From Annulohypoxylon bovei var. microspora (lineage: Eukaryota; Ascomycota; Sordariomycetes; Xylariales; Hypoxylaceae): DNA of 64,000 nt. Positions 20,143 to 31,575 of the stretch are shown here, piece after piece. Under the pieces are notes generated by a model. The model worked only from the letters and a program-made list of their open reading frames with translations, searched no databases and was not told the DNA's origin. The DNA is taken from NCBI GenBank assembly GCA_022836615.1, contig MU405228.1, forward strand, positions 62,001 to 126,000. Direction: 5' to 3'. The stretch's first letter is position 1, and each line of letters begins with the position of its first letter. The position numbers were made by a program, and so were the translations under genes.

Positions 20143-23060
20143 TGCGGCGTTGTGTGGTATAAAGAAGAAGGAAAGCGAAAGAAAGGAACAGGACTCTGTC
20201 TATGCGAACAGGCTAACTAAATGTCTGTATGATAGCCTCAGGAATAGAGTCCGTATGTATATAGCCCAAAGATAGGAACGAAGCAATATGAGAAGAAATT
20301 TGAGAGACCAGCTATCGAGAGAAAAAGTATCCCAAAGTCGGATAGCTGGGGGAGGTGGAGGTTTTGAGTAGGCGCCGCCTCGAGACGCTACTACCTCATT
20401 TGTCCTTGTTTCTGAGAGTATTCTGCATGGGATGGTTAGTCAATGGGGCTACATGAAATGCAATGGGATCGCTCACGGTGGACCGGGGGTAGGAGTTCCC
20501 CCAGACGGAAGGCTCTGATAGGGCAACTAAAGCAAACCCCAATATCCAAGTTGTACGATTATGAAAATAGACGCCCGGAGAAAGTAGTCTGGCGCCGGAT
20601 ACTCGCTGGGTTGTATCGAGACTCCCAGATCAACGTGTCAACGTCGATTCTAGAGTCTAATGAAGCAAGTCACAGATTTCTGATACTAGGTTTCCGCGCA
20701 AATGGAAACACGAGAGCGGGAGGAGGTTTGTATAGTTAGAAATGAAGCTGACAGGAAGAAAAAGGGCTCAGTATATGAGAGAAGAGGGGCCACGGCTCTC
20801 TGTTGGGATGACAATATCCAAGAAAAGCTACTTTGTTAACGATACTTTTGTTTCTGCAGGAATACAGACATCTTGATAATCGTAAGACGGGTTACTCGCA
20901 GGAAAATGCGACCTTCACCTATCAGCTTGTAAGTACACCGGCACATCGCTGGGAAACGGGTCGATGTACATGGCTCCAGAATCGACAATCCGCCGTTACA
21001 GCCAACCCGCCTCTTGGGTGCAGGGCTGGGCGACAAATGAGTGCATTTGACATAGCAGAATTACGAATGAGGTTAAAGACAAGACCTGCCAGCGACCAGG
21101 GATCCTTCCCAGTCGAGCGCAAAGACGGGGAGAATGCAATGTGGTTGGGCGCGTGGGACTAGCCGGCGCGATTCTTCCTAGCAACTTCATCGACCCCTGT
21201 TGACGATCTATCGATTTGATAGGCAGAGACTACCCCCATGTAGGACCCGTGCCAGATGCAAGGTTGAACACATGGCCAATCAGAAGCTGTAAAGACGTGA
21301 TACCGCACGACACCATGCAGGATCCAGTTGTGCCTGGGCGGTAAACCTTCACCACCCACGTTCAACAGAACAGCCGGGACTTCGAGTACCGACTCTCTTA
21401 AAGCCTTTCGCTGTCCTCTTTTCGCGCTCACATTTTTGACCGCAGGAGAGACCTTGGGTCTAAGCAGGATTTCTTGCAGAAATGGGCATCCTATACCCCT
21501 GACTAATCTGAACTTGGGCAGACCTTGGTATCTCTTTTCATACAATAGAGGCCCAGGAATCTTGATGGAGATACTTGAGAGTACTATTGTCTACTAGACA
21601 AATGCAATAATAAGGCTGAGGGTAAATGAACCTTTTTTTAGTACTCGAAAATTAAATCACTCCATTACGGACTCGGTCAATTTCAAGGAAAATAGTCGGG
21701 AGGGTGGTTGTCGTGATAAATGTAACCCAAGAATTGAAAGGCTTTCTCTCCCCCCTCCCCGGACCCCTTCCAAAATGACGATCGGTTGGCACGGACGCGC
21801 GGGAAGGGAGGCCAATTTCTGATGAATCTGCATACCATTTTGTGCTACCGCACCTGCGCACACCAATGTACCGTCACTTAACTCCTAACAGCCAAGGCTG
21901 TAATGTGCTGCCAAGGCTTTTGAGGGCTATTTTTAGGGTTCTCATGTTCGTGGCCAATGAGACTGTGATCGAAAAGCGTATAGGCTGCGTCGAGAGCAGC
22001 ACTTCTGCTATATATCAACGCTGTTAACACACACTTGAACAATCTAGATGTCAGACGAGCGTATGTGCTGAGATGAGAATGCCTTCACTAATATGTTGTC
22101 GGCATGGCCCTAAATATTAGAATAGAATTACAAGACGCTATGTAACCCATATCGGAGGAAAACCCATAGTAGGGCTGCATATATAGGCATGAGTATATTC
22201 GTGCAGACAGCAGCAGTCATAACCGCATGCTTGAGTTGCCATGTGTTAGTTGTGATAGCCTTCATTAAGCTCGTATGTGATGGCTCTTCGGGAGACACAA
22301 ACATCAGCCTCATCGAGGCGAATCTCCAAGAATAGTCCTGCCATAGTGACGGTCAGAGAATTGCCTCTGTAGATGAGGCGCTTTAAATATATCGGATAAT
22401 TTTGGCTCATTGGTAAAGCCGATACTACACCAAGGGGATTCAGTTGAGATCGACCATCACTAGGTACCTATCAACTTGATAACCTCTTCGAATAATAAGT
22501 TTCGAGATGTGAAATCGTATGGCGACCAGTTAAATCCCAACACAATTGGTTTAGTTCTTCGAAGGGAACTTTTAATAAAGAACCTTGGAGAGTTCAATTC
22601 TAATAAGGGACAAAGTAGTTCTTGCCAATATAGTTAGCAAACACGAGAGAAGCTTCCCCCTTAATTTGAGGTTAAATAGAATATTGAATTTTGTTTGCGT
22701 TGAAATAATGACTCCCTTAGATTCATAACATCATTAAATAAATGGATGCTTAAGTGATGAATTTAAAGAGCATATGCAGATATTGATCACATGGTGGTCA
22801 CCCAGGTACTTCAGTACTTCAATGTTGACACCCTACGATTTTGCCCCTCATTCGTTATCTTATCGGAGCATAACAGGAAAGACTCATACACAACTTCAGT
22901 CAAAAAAATCGCAAACTCGGCACTGAAACGTCATTTTGTTATATCTTCCACCCTTACCTATCAGTGGTTCTACTACGCAGCTTTCAAATCCCAGGACTAC
23001 CGAGACACGTACGGATAGAAAAAAACAAAGAGAAGTTTTTCCATCCCAAATTTCAACACA
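20143..23060. other. 2.9 kb gene-poor region
   Basis: Lies between the divergent membrane protein (-) and eIF2 gamma (+) genes. Open frames are at most about 130 codons (for example minus 21159-21545) and show no domain, no splice partners and no coding-like composition. Nothing else recognisable; a decayed element cannot be excluded. Confidence 0.5.
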
Positions 23061-24712
23061 ATGTCCGCGCCAGACAAGTTCGGCAACGACATCGAGTCGG
23101 AATCGGATTCTGGCAATGAGTCAGTCAACGATGGCCTCGATGATGTTGAGGAGCTAGATCAGAAGCCCCTAAAGTCTGCCATGAAGAAGGCGCCCATCGC
23201 TGCCCTCCCTCCCGTTCAGCGACCTATTCTTCCTCCTCAGACCGATGCGAAAGACCTCGATCTCGGCTCCCTGACCCCGCTCACACCCGAGATTATCGCC
23301 CGACAAGCAACTATCAATATTGGTACGATCGGCCACGTCGCTCACGGAAAGTCCACCGTCGTGAAGGCTATCTCTGGTGTGCAGACGGTTCGTTTCAAGA
23401 ACGAACTGATCCGAAACATTACCATCAAGTTGGGTTACGCGAATGCCAAAATCTACAAATGTGACAACCCCGAGTGCCCTAGACCTGGCTGCTACCGCAG
23501 TTACAAGAGTGAGAAGGAAGTAGATCCTGCGTGTGAGCGCGATGGATGTAGTGGTACATATAGACTGTTGCGCCACGTCTCGTAGGTCTATTCCCTTGCC
23601 TTATTAGGTCGTATATGTATATCCTGACAGATTTTAGTTTTGTGGATTGTCCTGGCCACGACATTCTCATGAGTACTATGTTGTCTGGAGCTGCAGTCAT
23701 GGATGCTGCTCTCCTACTCATCGCTGGCAACGAATCCGTACCCCAGCCTCAGACCTCGGAGCATCTTGCGGCTATCGAGATTATGAAGCTAGATAAGATT
23801 ATCATCCTCCAGAACAAGGTCGACCTAATGCGGGAAGAAGCCGCCCAACAACATTACCAGTCCATTCTGAAGTTCGTCCGTGGAACACCTGCTGCCAAGT
23901 CACCAATCATCCCCATCTCCGCCCAGCTGAAGTTCAACATCGACGCTATCAACGAGGCTATCGTAAACACTATCCCTGTACCCATTAGGGACTTCACCAT
24001 GGAACCGCACATGATGGTTATTCGATCTTTCGATGTCAACAAGCCTGGCGCCGAGATCGAGGAGCTCAAGGGTGGTGTTGCCGGTGGCAGTATTCTACAC
24101 GGAGTGTTGAAGTTGGGCGATGAGATTGAGATCCGACCAGGCATCGTGACTCGAGATGATAAGGGCGCTCTTCAGTGCAAGCCCATCTGCAGTCGCATTG
24201 TATCTCTGAACTCGGAATTCAACGACCTGAAATATGCCGTCCCTGGTGGTCTTATCGGTGTTGGCACGCGTATCGACCCTACTCTCTGCAGAGCTGACCG
24301 TCTGGTTGGTTTCGTTCTTGGCCTTAAGGGCCGTCTCCCGGCTATCTATAGCGAGATCGAAGTCAACTTCTACCTCTTGAAGCGACTTCTCGGTGTCCGT
24401 ACGGCAGACGGCAAGCAAGCCAAGGTTGCTAAGCTAGCCAAGAACGAGGTGCTCATGGTGAACATCGGTTCCACCTCAACCGGTGCCAAGGTCGCCGCTA
24501 TCAAGCAGGATGCTGCTAAGCTATCGCTGACCAGCCCTGCCTGCACAAACTTGGGAGAGAAGATCGCTCTAAGTCGAAGAATCGAGAAGCATTGGCGTCT
24601 CATCGGGTGGGCCACTATCACAGCGTAAGTTTTATACTATCTATATGAGATCTCAGCCAGTTAGCTAACGAATTTATACAGCGGTGTTACACTAGAGCCT
24701 TCCGAATCTTGA
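23061..24712 (+). CDS. GCD11: Translation initiation factor eIF2 subunit gamma
   Basis: Three exons inferred: 23061-23581, 23638-24624, 24682-24712 (introns 56 and 57 bp), 512 residues. The GTPase that, with alpha and beta, carries initiator Met-tRNA to the 40S subunit. Motifs: G1 GHVAHGKST near 91-99, the zinc-ribbon insertion CDNPEC...GC...C...C near 134-165, G3 DCPGHD near 177-182 directly after the first splice join (RHVS|FVDCPGHD), G4 NKVD near 232, then SAQ. Beta-barrel domains II and III follow to the end. The last exon encodes only about ten residues (GVTLEPSES). The short acidic N-terminus is usual in fungi. Complete, with no anomalies. Confidence 0.97.
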
Positions 24713-25664
24713 ATCTCGGGCGTGATACAAGTTATATCGTGAGAAGCGTTTCGCAAGCTACTATTTTGAGGCGGTAGCTGGAAGCACAAAATAAATAGGG
24801 TCCCCTGGGTATGGAGATCTAGCATCGGGAGCATGGTCTTTAGGCATTTCGCAGGGATACGGATACCTCTACCCGAAGCTCTCGAGAGTGGAGAGCAAAT
24901 CTCCGGGGAGGTTTGTGTATTTGGGCGCTTGCAATAGACAAAATGGAAGAAGTAACCGCGACTGCTCTAGTAGACTTCAACTTCTGGTATTTCCCCCCGC
25001 GGAGACCGGAGATTCTAGTAGAACTCGTCTACATAATGGAATAGTATCCGTGAATCAAGCTTGTGCTGTTCTGTGACTAAGCCGGTGTAGATATTAACTG
25101 CACCGTAATATTAAGACCATGTCAAATTAGATCCATGTTGTAATCTGACAGTCTCAGTAACTTATTCTGCGTGATTTCATAGTAGGATCTCTAGTACTTC
25201 ACCGCCGCGTATGTAAGTCGAAATGACATAATATGAGATGATAATCCTATAGGAAAGAGATACACAGAGGGTCTTACAATCTGCTATATCGACTACGTAT
25301 TCTACAATTTCCAGCTGAACAAGCTTCATCGAACAACAAAGAGGAAATGTATTAATGCCGATAGGTACCTAGACATATAAATATTGCTAATACACAAAGT
25401 TGGGAAGCTAGAATCCACACCAACCGCCGAGTAGGATCTGATATATAACTAGGAGGTCGAGAACTCCCAGCTAATGTATATCTACTCAGAAACAAGGATA
25501 ACGTGGTTAACATAATTTACTCCATTGGTATATTCATGGGCAATACTTAGTTAGTTAGTATAGTCAGCAGAATCTCTCCCGTTGGGAGGACATCTTAGTT
25601 ACAATCACCGGGATTAGAGACTCGAATATTGGGAAGCTATTATAATTATTATATATCCAGCTTC
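24713..25664. other. Intergenic between convergent eIF2 gamma and Laa2-like genes
   Basis: Two 3' regions and AT-rich sequence (about 25100-25660) with a palindromic TAGGTACCTA at 25366. No credible gene. Confidence 0.5.
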
Positions 25665-27318
25665 TCATTTCCTAGTTTTCCGCGCGTGCTTCACCAGGTT
25701 TTCTATAACTCCCTCGAACGCCTCCCTGTCCCCGATCTTCTCGTCCGTGCGCTTCTTCCAGTACTCGAGCACCTCGTTCGCCAAGACCTCCATGCCTTGC
25801 AGCTTCTTCACGTGCTGCTGCAGTTCCTTGTCCGTCATACCGCCTAGGGCCTCGTCCGTCGTCGCGCAGAGCTGCTTCGCGGAAACGAGGTCCAGCTCGG
25901 GTGCTTCGGGTGGCCCTCTTTGCCGTTTCGAAGCCGACCTCGGCTTCTCCTTGCCTTGAGAATCTACGGATACCGAGGAGTTATTGTCACCGTCTGGTTT
26001 TCTGAGCCTGGAAACGGATCGAGAGTCTGATGATGTGCGTAGGGAGCCGTTTGAAGTGACACGATGGAGGGACGGAAGTACAAGCTTCTTTTGTTTAGAG
26101 GCTGGCAATATCTCATCTAAATCTACCGGCACGCCAAGTGATACTAGAAATAGACGTCGTATCCGGGATCGAATCCAATCAGGAGGTTGAAGAGGCGGTG
26201 GTGCTGCGAGTTGTGACCAAAGCGAGGCACTTCTAGGGTTGAAAAAGATGGGGTTGTCTTTGGGGGGTGATGGTAGCTCTGGAATATCTTGTATGTCAGG
26301 AGAGAACAGAGCGTCTAAATATGGTTCTGCGGCTGTTAGGATATCTTCTGAATCAAGGCCGTCTAGATCTAATATTGGCTGACAGGAAAAGACAAGTTAG
26401 CATAAATATGGGACTACCTAAAGAGGGACCTAAACATACAAATGAAGGTATCGAGACCTGAGGCTGAAGAGCCGGCATACTCGCCGAAGCTTCGGCCTCG
26501 GCCTCTTGAAACCCATCATCGAAGTCGCCAAAATCAGCATCTTCGTCACCCTCTTCAAAATCGTCAAAATCGTCGCCAAAGTCATCATCGTCATCATTAT
26601 CAACGGTTCCTTGGCCACCAAAACTCCCCGTTGACTTTGCTGCGGATGATTTTCTCCGCCGATGTTTTGTTGGTGACTTCAGTGATGGAGTCATGGTCGC
26701 GTCATCTACGAGGGCAGGGTCAATCGTACTGGGTAGCTTAGGAGGACTTGGCTGCCGTACCAGTTGGTTCCTTGCTGGTGTCAAGCGAGGAGAGCGTCGG
26801 ATTTGCCTCGCCAGTACCGTCAGCTTTGCGAATAAAGTCTGGTGAGGCGTCTGCGCGATGAAGAGTCTCGTGATAGCGCTGAGTCGAGGACCCGGGAATG
26901 TCTTCTGATTCCTCGACTACGGTCTTTGGAATTGGATGACCTCCAGGAGTCACAGGTCTGTCTGGGGAGACAGACTGCGACTTCGTCTCATTGATGATAG
27001 CTATCTCATCCGGCTCGGCGTCCTCTGTCCGCTTCTTGTAAGCTTCTGTGCCGGGGACTTCACCGTAAGATGGCTCATCGTCTACTTTCTCGACTCGCGT
27101 CCGCGGTACTGGAGAGGCAGATCCAGGACTATTTCCAGGGGATGTCTGAGCATCGGAAAAATGCTCATCAGAGTCGGAGGATGCTGAAGTGGGCAATTGT
27201 TAGCTTAAGGGGGGACTTGTTATGAGCGCTAAACCGTACCGAGCTCATGAGCACCTGGGTCCTCTGTACCCCTCCTCTCTGGGGCCTCTAGACTAACAGA
27301 CCTTCGTTCTCTGGGCAT
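25665..27318 (-). CDS. Laa2-like AP-1 clathrin adaptor accessory protein
   Basis: Four exons inferred: 27318-27240, 27183-26818, 26774-26440, 26378-25665, about 497 residues; introns 56, 43 and 61 bp. The 43-bp intron uses GTACTG and is the least certain join, but it links the only two frames that look coding and keeps phase 1. Residues 1-205 are disordered. An acidic FGDF-rich stretch (DDFGDDFDDFE...DADFGDFDDGF) at about 207-240 matches the motif by which yeast Laa2 binds AP-1. The C-terminal domain (about 261-497) contains RRLFLVSLGVPVDLDEILP, characteristic of the fungal DUF5102/Laa2 family, and ends in helices and basic residues. Expected role: helping Laa1 and AP-1 act at the trans-Golgi network and endosomes. 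Family assignment is from memory of that motif. Confidence 0.8.
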
Positions 27319-28246
27319 GATGAAAATCGATTAGGTAGGAGGATGAAGGCCTGGTGAGCTCGGAGAGTTCGCAGGTTCACGAGATCGAAATATAATAATT
27401 ATAGGAGTTGCGGTCTCTCTTATTGACAGCCGTAGGGCTGTATTGAGGGGTATCGTTAAGACAAGTTGAGGAAATTTACGGGTAGGAAGAGACAATGGCT
27501 TATAAAGTAGTGATCTAGGAAAATGCTGTAGGATCTATTGGAAACGTGTGAGGTTGTAAATCATCTCTCGTATGGTCCTGCCCTTTAAGGTGAGGTCATG
27601 CGTAGAGATCGAGTGTTTAGTTCAGGGATCGGAGACACATGTTCTAGACTAGGCGGTGGGTGCCCAGATGTTTCGATAAGAGACTCCAATTATCATGAAT
27701 TCAATGTTATGTACCTATGTACCTAGTACCTTGTACTTATGTACATAAGGTCCTACCGAGCCTCACTGTGGCTGGAGCTTCCTTCCATTTGACAGCTGTA
27801 TTTAAAATATGTACAGATGTAGAAGCAAGACCCAAGATGGTCCGTGCATTTAAGGTACCCAGTCGCGTCGAACTTAACATCTTTTGAAGCTTGTCGCGCA
27901 AAAACATTTGTAGTGGTCGGTCTGCGACGCATACTTTTTTAAAAAATAATAAGACAGAACGGTAAGTTAATTAACAACTCTCAACTCTCTACCGTCCGCA
28001 CAATCGGATATACTAATTCTTTCATCACTGCCTTAGACAACTGGACAACTAGATAACTAGATTTATCCCCTTCCGTTCACTAAAATTGGGGTTTGCGCAG
28101 TTCTTCGGTGAATCTACAAACGCCGGCACCCAAGCCTTTTCTACCCTCTGGGTTGAGGGATGAGTGCAGGTCTAGAGACGAAATAGTCATCACATTCCAT
28201 CATACCCGATATACCACATTCCTACCCCAGCAAACAAATCGACACC
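27319..28246. other. Divergent upstream region of Laa2-like and NSP1 genes
   Basis: 928 bases between two start codons on opposite strands, so both promoters lie here. TACCTA words cluster at 27712-27735. No coding sequence and no clear TATA box seen. Confidence 0.5.
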
Positions 28247-30578
28247 ATGTCGTTCTTCGGCAATAATGCGAACTCGGGGGGTCAATCCAACAATGCCCCT
28301 ACATCAAGTGCACCTGGTTCAGGTAACTTGTTTGGTTCAGCAGCCCCAGGCACCTCGAGCAATCTTTTTGGTCCTTCATCTCCCGGGACACCCAGCTTCT
28401 CCTTTGGAAATATAGGTGGAAATCCTAGCAACACTAGCAACACTAGCAACACTACCGGTCCATCAGGAACTTCAGCCAGTTTGTTCGGAAATAGTGCATC
28501 CAAGCCAACAGAACAGAAGCCTTTGTTTGGAGGACAGGCGGCAGGCGGCAATACACCAACTACCACTGCGTCGAGTGGAAGTTCCGGCCCACTATTTGGT
28601 GGCATTTCTTCAGCTCCTGCTTCTAACATCTTCGGCGGTGCGAAACCGGCACAATCTACAAACCTGTTTGGAAATAACACTTCGGCACCTGCGTCGACCG
28701 CTGCATCTACAACACCGACTTCAGCCGTAACGGGCGCTTTTCCTGCGGGTGGATTATTTGGGAAAGATAACAAGGCTTCAACACCAACTACTACTGGTGC
28801 CCCAACTTCTCAAACTGGCGGAATGTTTGGCAATCTTGGCGGAGGCAGCAACAATCTCTTCAGTGGTACAAGTTCAAGTAACACTCCGACTATTAATGCC
28901 CCTAGTCCTTCCGTATCGACACCTACGAAGACAATGTTCCCCCTAAACTCTACTACTCCTGCGGGAGCTCCCCCGACGAAACCTACTGGCAGCTTCTTTG
29001 CAGGTGCTGGAACGCAAAGCTCGTCTCTCTTTGCAAATGCGCAACAAGGTCAAGGTGAGAGGAAGAACCAAAGCCAGCCTGGTAGCATGTTTGGAGCCGC
29101 AGGTGGTTCGCAAGCAGCAAGCCAACAGACATCCTCTGCCTCAACCGCGCCCTCGCTCTTTGCGGGTGCTGGCCAAACGTCGAGCCAACCCTCTAACGTC
29201 TTCGGAGGTGCGAAGCCTGCTGAGAGCCCCACCCCGAGTCTATTTGGAACAAATCCTGCAGTTCCTACACAAGCTACTAACGCCGCACCTGCGGGAACCC
29301 CTTCACTTTTTGGGCAGCAAGCTTCTAAGCCAGCTGAGTCATCCTCAGCGAAGCCTAGCCTTTTCGGAGGAGCAAGCGCCATGCAGACGGCGCCGACTGG
29401 TGCGTCCTCGTTATTCTCTGGTCTCAACAAGCCTTCATCCACACCAGCTACCACATCCGCCCCCGCTGCTCCGGCGACAACGCAGAGCACCTCATTCTTT
29501 AACAAACCCTCGGGTCCCACTGCTCCAGTTGAGCCGGCCAAGCCGCAGGCAACTTCCATGTTCTCTGGTCTGGGCAAGCCGGCCTCTAGTGCCGCGGCTA
29601 CTGAACCGGCCAAGCCTACGTCTAGCCTCTTTGGTGGTGCTGCTACTGCTTCGGCTGCGGGATCTACACCAGCTGCACCAGGCACTGGCGCGGCAACTTC
29701 TGCTGCTACTCCTACCCTGGGCTCTACAACTACGACTGCGGCTCCTACGAACTCCTTATTCGGTGGGGCGACAAAACCTGCCGCACCAGCGGCCAGTACG
29801 ACCTTGCAACCCCCGACAGGTGCTAGTAATCCCCTAGCAGCCTCAACTGCCGGACCTACCTCGTCTATGGCACGACTCAAGAACAAGACGATGGACGAGA
29901 TCATCACCCGCTGGGCCACGGATCTCTCGAAGTACCAGAAGGAGTTCAAGGACCAAGCGGCTCAAGTTGCTCAGTGGGATCGCCTCTTAGTTGAGAATGG
30001 CGAGAGAATACAGAAGCTCTATCTGGATACCTTTGAAGCCGAGAAAGGCAGCCGAGAGGTTGAGCGACAGCTTGTTGGTATTGAGAGCCAACAGGAGGAG
30101 CTTGAGTCATGGTTGGACAGATACGAAGGAGAGGTGGACTCGATGTTTTCCAAGCAAATTGGACACGGCGAACAGCTTGCGGGTCCCGACCAGGAGCGCG
30201 AGAAAACCTACAAGCTGGCCGAGAAGATCACGGAGAGACTGGATGACATGGGTCGTGACCTGACGAAGATGATTAAGGAAATCAACGACATCTCGGGCAC
30301 AGTGAGCAAGAGCAACAAGCCTGATGACCCGGTAAGTTTTCTCTACGCAATATTCCTAATAACGTTCTAGTTAGCTAACCCATCCTCAGCTGAGTCAAAT
30401 AGTCCGTGTCCTCAATGGACACCTCTCCCAGCTCCAGTGGATCGATACCAACGCTGCCGCGCTCCAAGCAAAGGTTGCAGCTGCGCAGAAGGAGCGCAGC
30501 ACAATCGGCAACCATTATGGCGGCCCGGAGCAAGATAATGTGGACAGCTTCTACCGATCCTACATGGGACGTAGATAA
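28247..30578 (+). CDS. NSP1: FG-nucleoporin Nsp1
   Basis: Exons 28247-30331 and 30390-30578 (intron 58 bp, GTAAGT donor, GCTAAC branch), 757 residues. The first 540 residues are an S/T/A/P/G-rich disordered region with about eighteen FG dipeptides, mostly SLFG, NLFG or GLFG; only one FSFG is seen and charged residues are few. From about 541 a conserved coiled-coil domain (MARLKNKTMDEIITRWATDL...) runs to the C-terminus, ending FYRSYMGRR; this is the Nsp1_C-like region that binds Nup62-complex partners (Nup57 and Nup49) and Nup82. It forms the selective barrier of the central channel of the nuclear pore. Complete. Confidence 0.95.
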
Positions 30579-30947
30579 GCACTTAGGTTTATGTGGTAAC
30601 CGTGCTGTTGGGAGCTAATATCTACCAGGGGAGGGTTGGTCTAGGAGCATAGGACTTCATGCACATAAATCCAGAAATTCATAGGTTATAGCACGCACTC
30701 GGACGAAGGGGACAGTAAGATGCGCGCCGTGATGAGAGATAAGAGTTGATTCTCAAGGTAGCAACGAAAGCTCATTGCCGGCATGGCAATGGCTGTATTT
30801 ATGTACACTAGGACATGGCAAAATGCGATGGCTGAAGGACAAATTTGGTTCTTCTAGTAACCGGGCCAAAGCTCGCGCGCCGATGCTAGGCACCTTAATG
30901 AACACGGAGTTTCGGACTTCCTTCTCTTACAGACTTCCAGTACTGAT
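30579..30947. other. Short intergenic between convergent NSP1 and IF1 genes
   Basis: 369 bases containing only the two 3' regions. Nothing else seen. Confidence 0.5.
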
Positions 30948-31575
30948 CTAGTTGTGCTCGCCGCCTTGCTCCTTGGTCAACTCGTCGCTAGAGAGAAAAC
31001 GGATTCGTTAGTACTCGTTAAGTTTGTAGGGTCGTATAAAATGCTCCAGTAAAAAGAATAGCATTTCGTAGGATACTAGGTAGCTTACATGTGGTCGGAC
31101 AGCTTCTGGAGGTGTTCCTGCTGCTCGCGGAGCTTCTGGCGCAGCTCGAGTAGCTTTTGCTTCTCACGCTGGCGGATGGCGTAGTCTTCGCTAGCCTTCT
31201 CGCGCTTTTGGAAGGCATCACTATTTTTCGGTTATTCGTTAGTCAAGCTTTTCATTGTTTCCCTTTATCCGAATGTCCATTGGCTTCTCCCTTGGTTTCC
31301 TACTCATTTCCTCTCGCGCTCGGGCAAGTTACTAGGTAATGAGAGCTTCAAAACTCGAAAAATGCCTAGGGCATCCGCATCCACCTCGGTAACTCTTTCA
31401 CTGCGGGGACATATTGAAGTCATATTATCACGTACCCTGTACCACCCAGGCTACCTAGCTTGTTCGGCGAACCGGTGTCTCCCGCAGCCATAACACGGAG
31501 CGTCGTCGAGAAAGCTCGGGAGGAAGTGAGGCGGAGGCCGCGGGACGGGATCTTGGTAAGAGTCTGGCGGAACAT
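30948..31575 (-). CDS. INH1: Mitochondrial F1F0-ATPase inhibitor (IF1)
   Basis: Three exons inferred: 31575-31436, 31220-31089, 30987-30948; introns 215 and 101 bp, each with a CTAAC branch and consistent phase 2; 103 residues. The N-terminus (MFRQTLTKIPSRGLRLTSSRAFSTTLRV) is a typical mitochondrial presequence. The mature part starts around AAGDTGSPNKLG and carries the inhibitory helix DAFQKREKASEDYAIRQREKQ, then a Leu/Lys/Gln coiled coil used for dimerisation. The protein blocks ATP hydrolysis by the F1 sector when matrix pH falls. No single exon is long enough to stand out, so the gene is easily missed. Splice continuity and family match make the model strong. Confidence 0.9.

Noticed and set aside
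21159..21545. 128-codon minus-strand open frame in the 20-23 kb gap
   Set aside because: No domain, no splice partners, no coding-like composition; length is within chance for this base composition.
29050..29949. Long open frame antisense to NSP1 (about 299 codons)
   Set aside because: It is a by-product of the repetitive, low-complexity composition of NSP1 on the other strand and has no family features.
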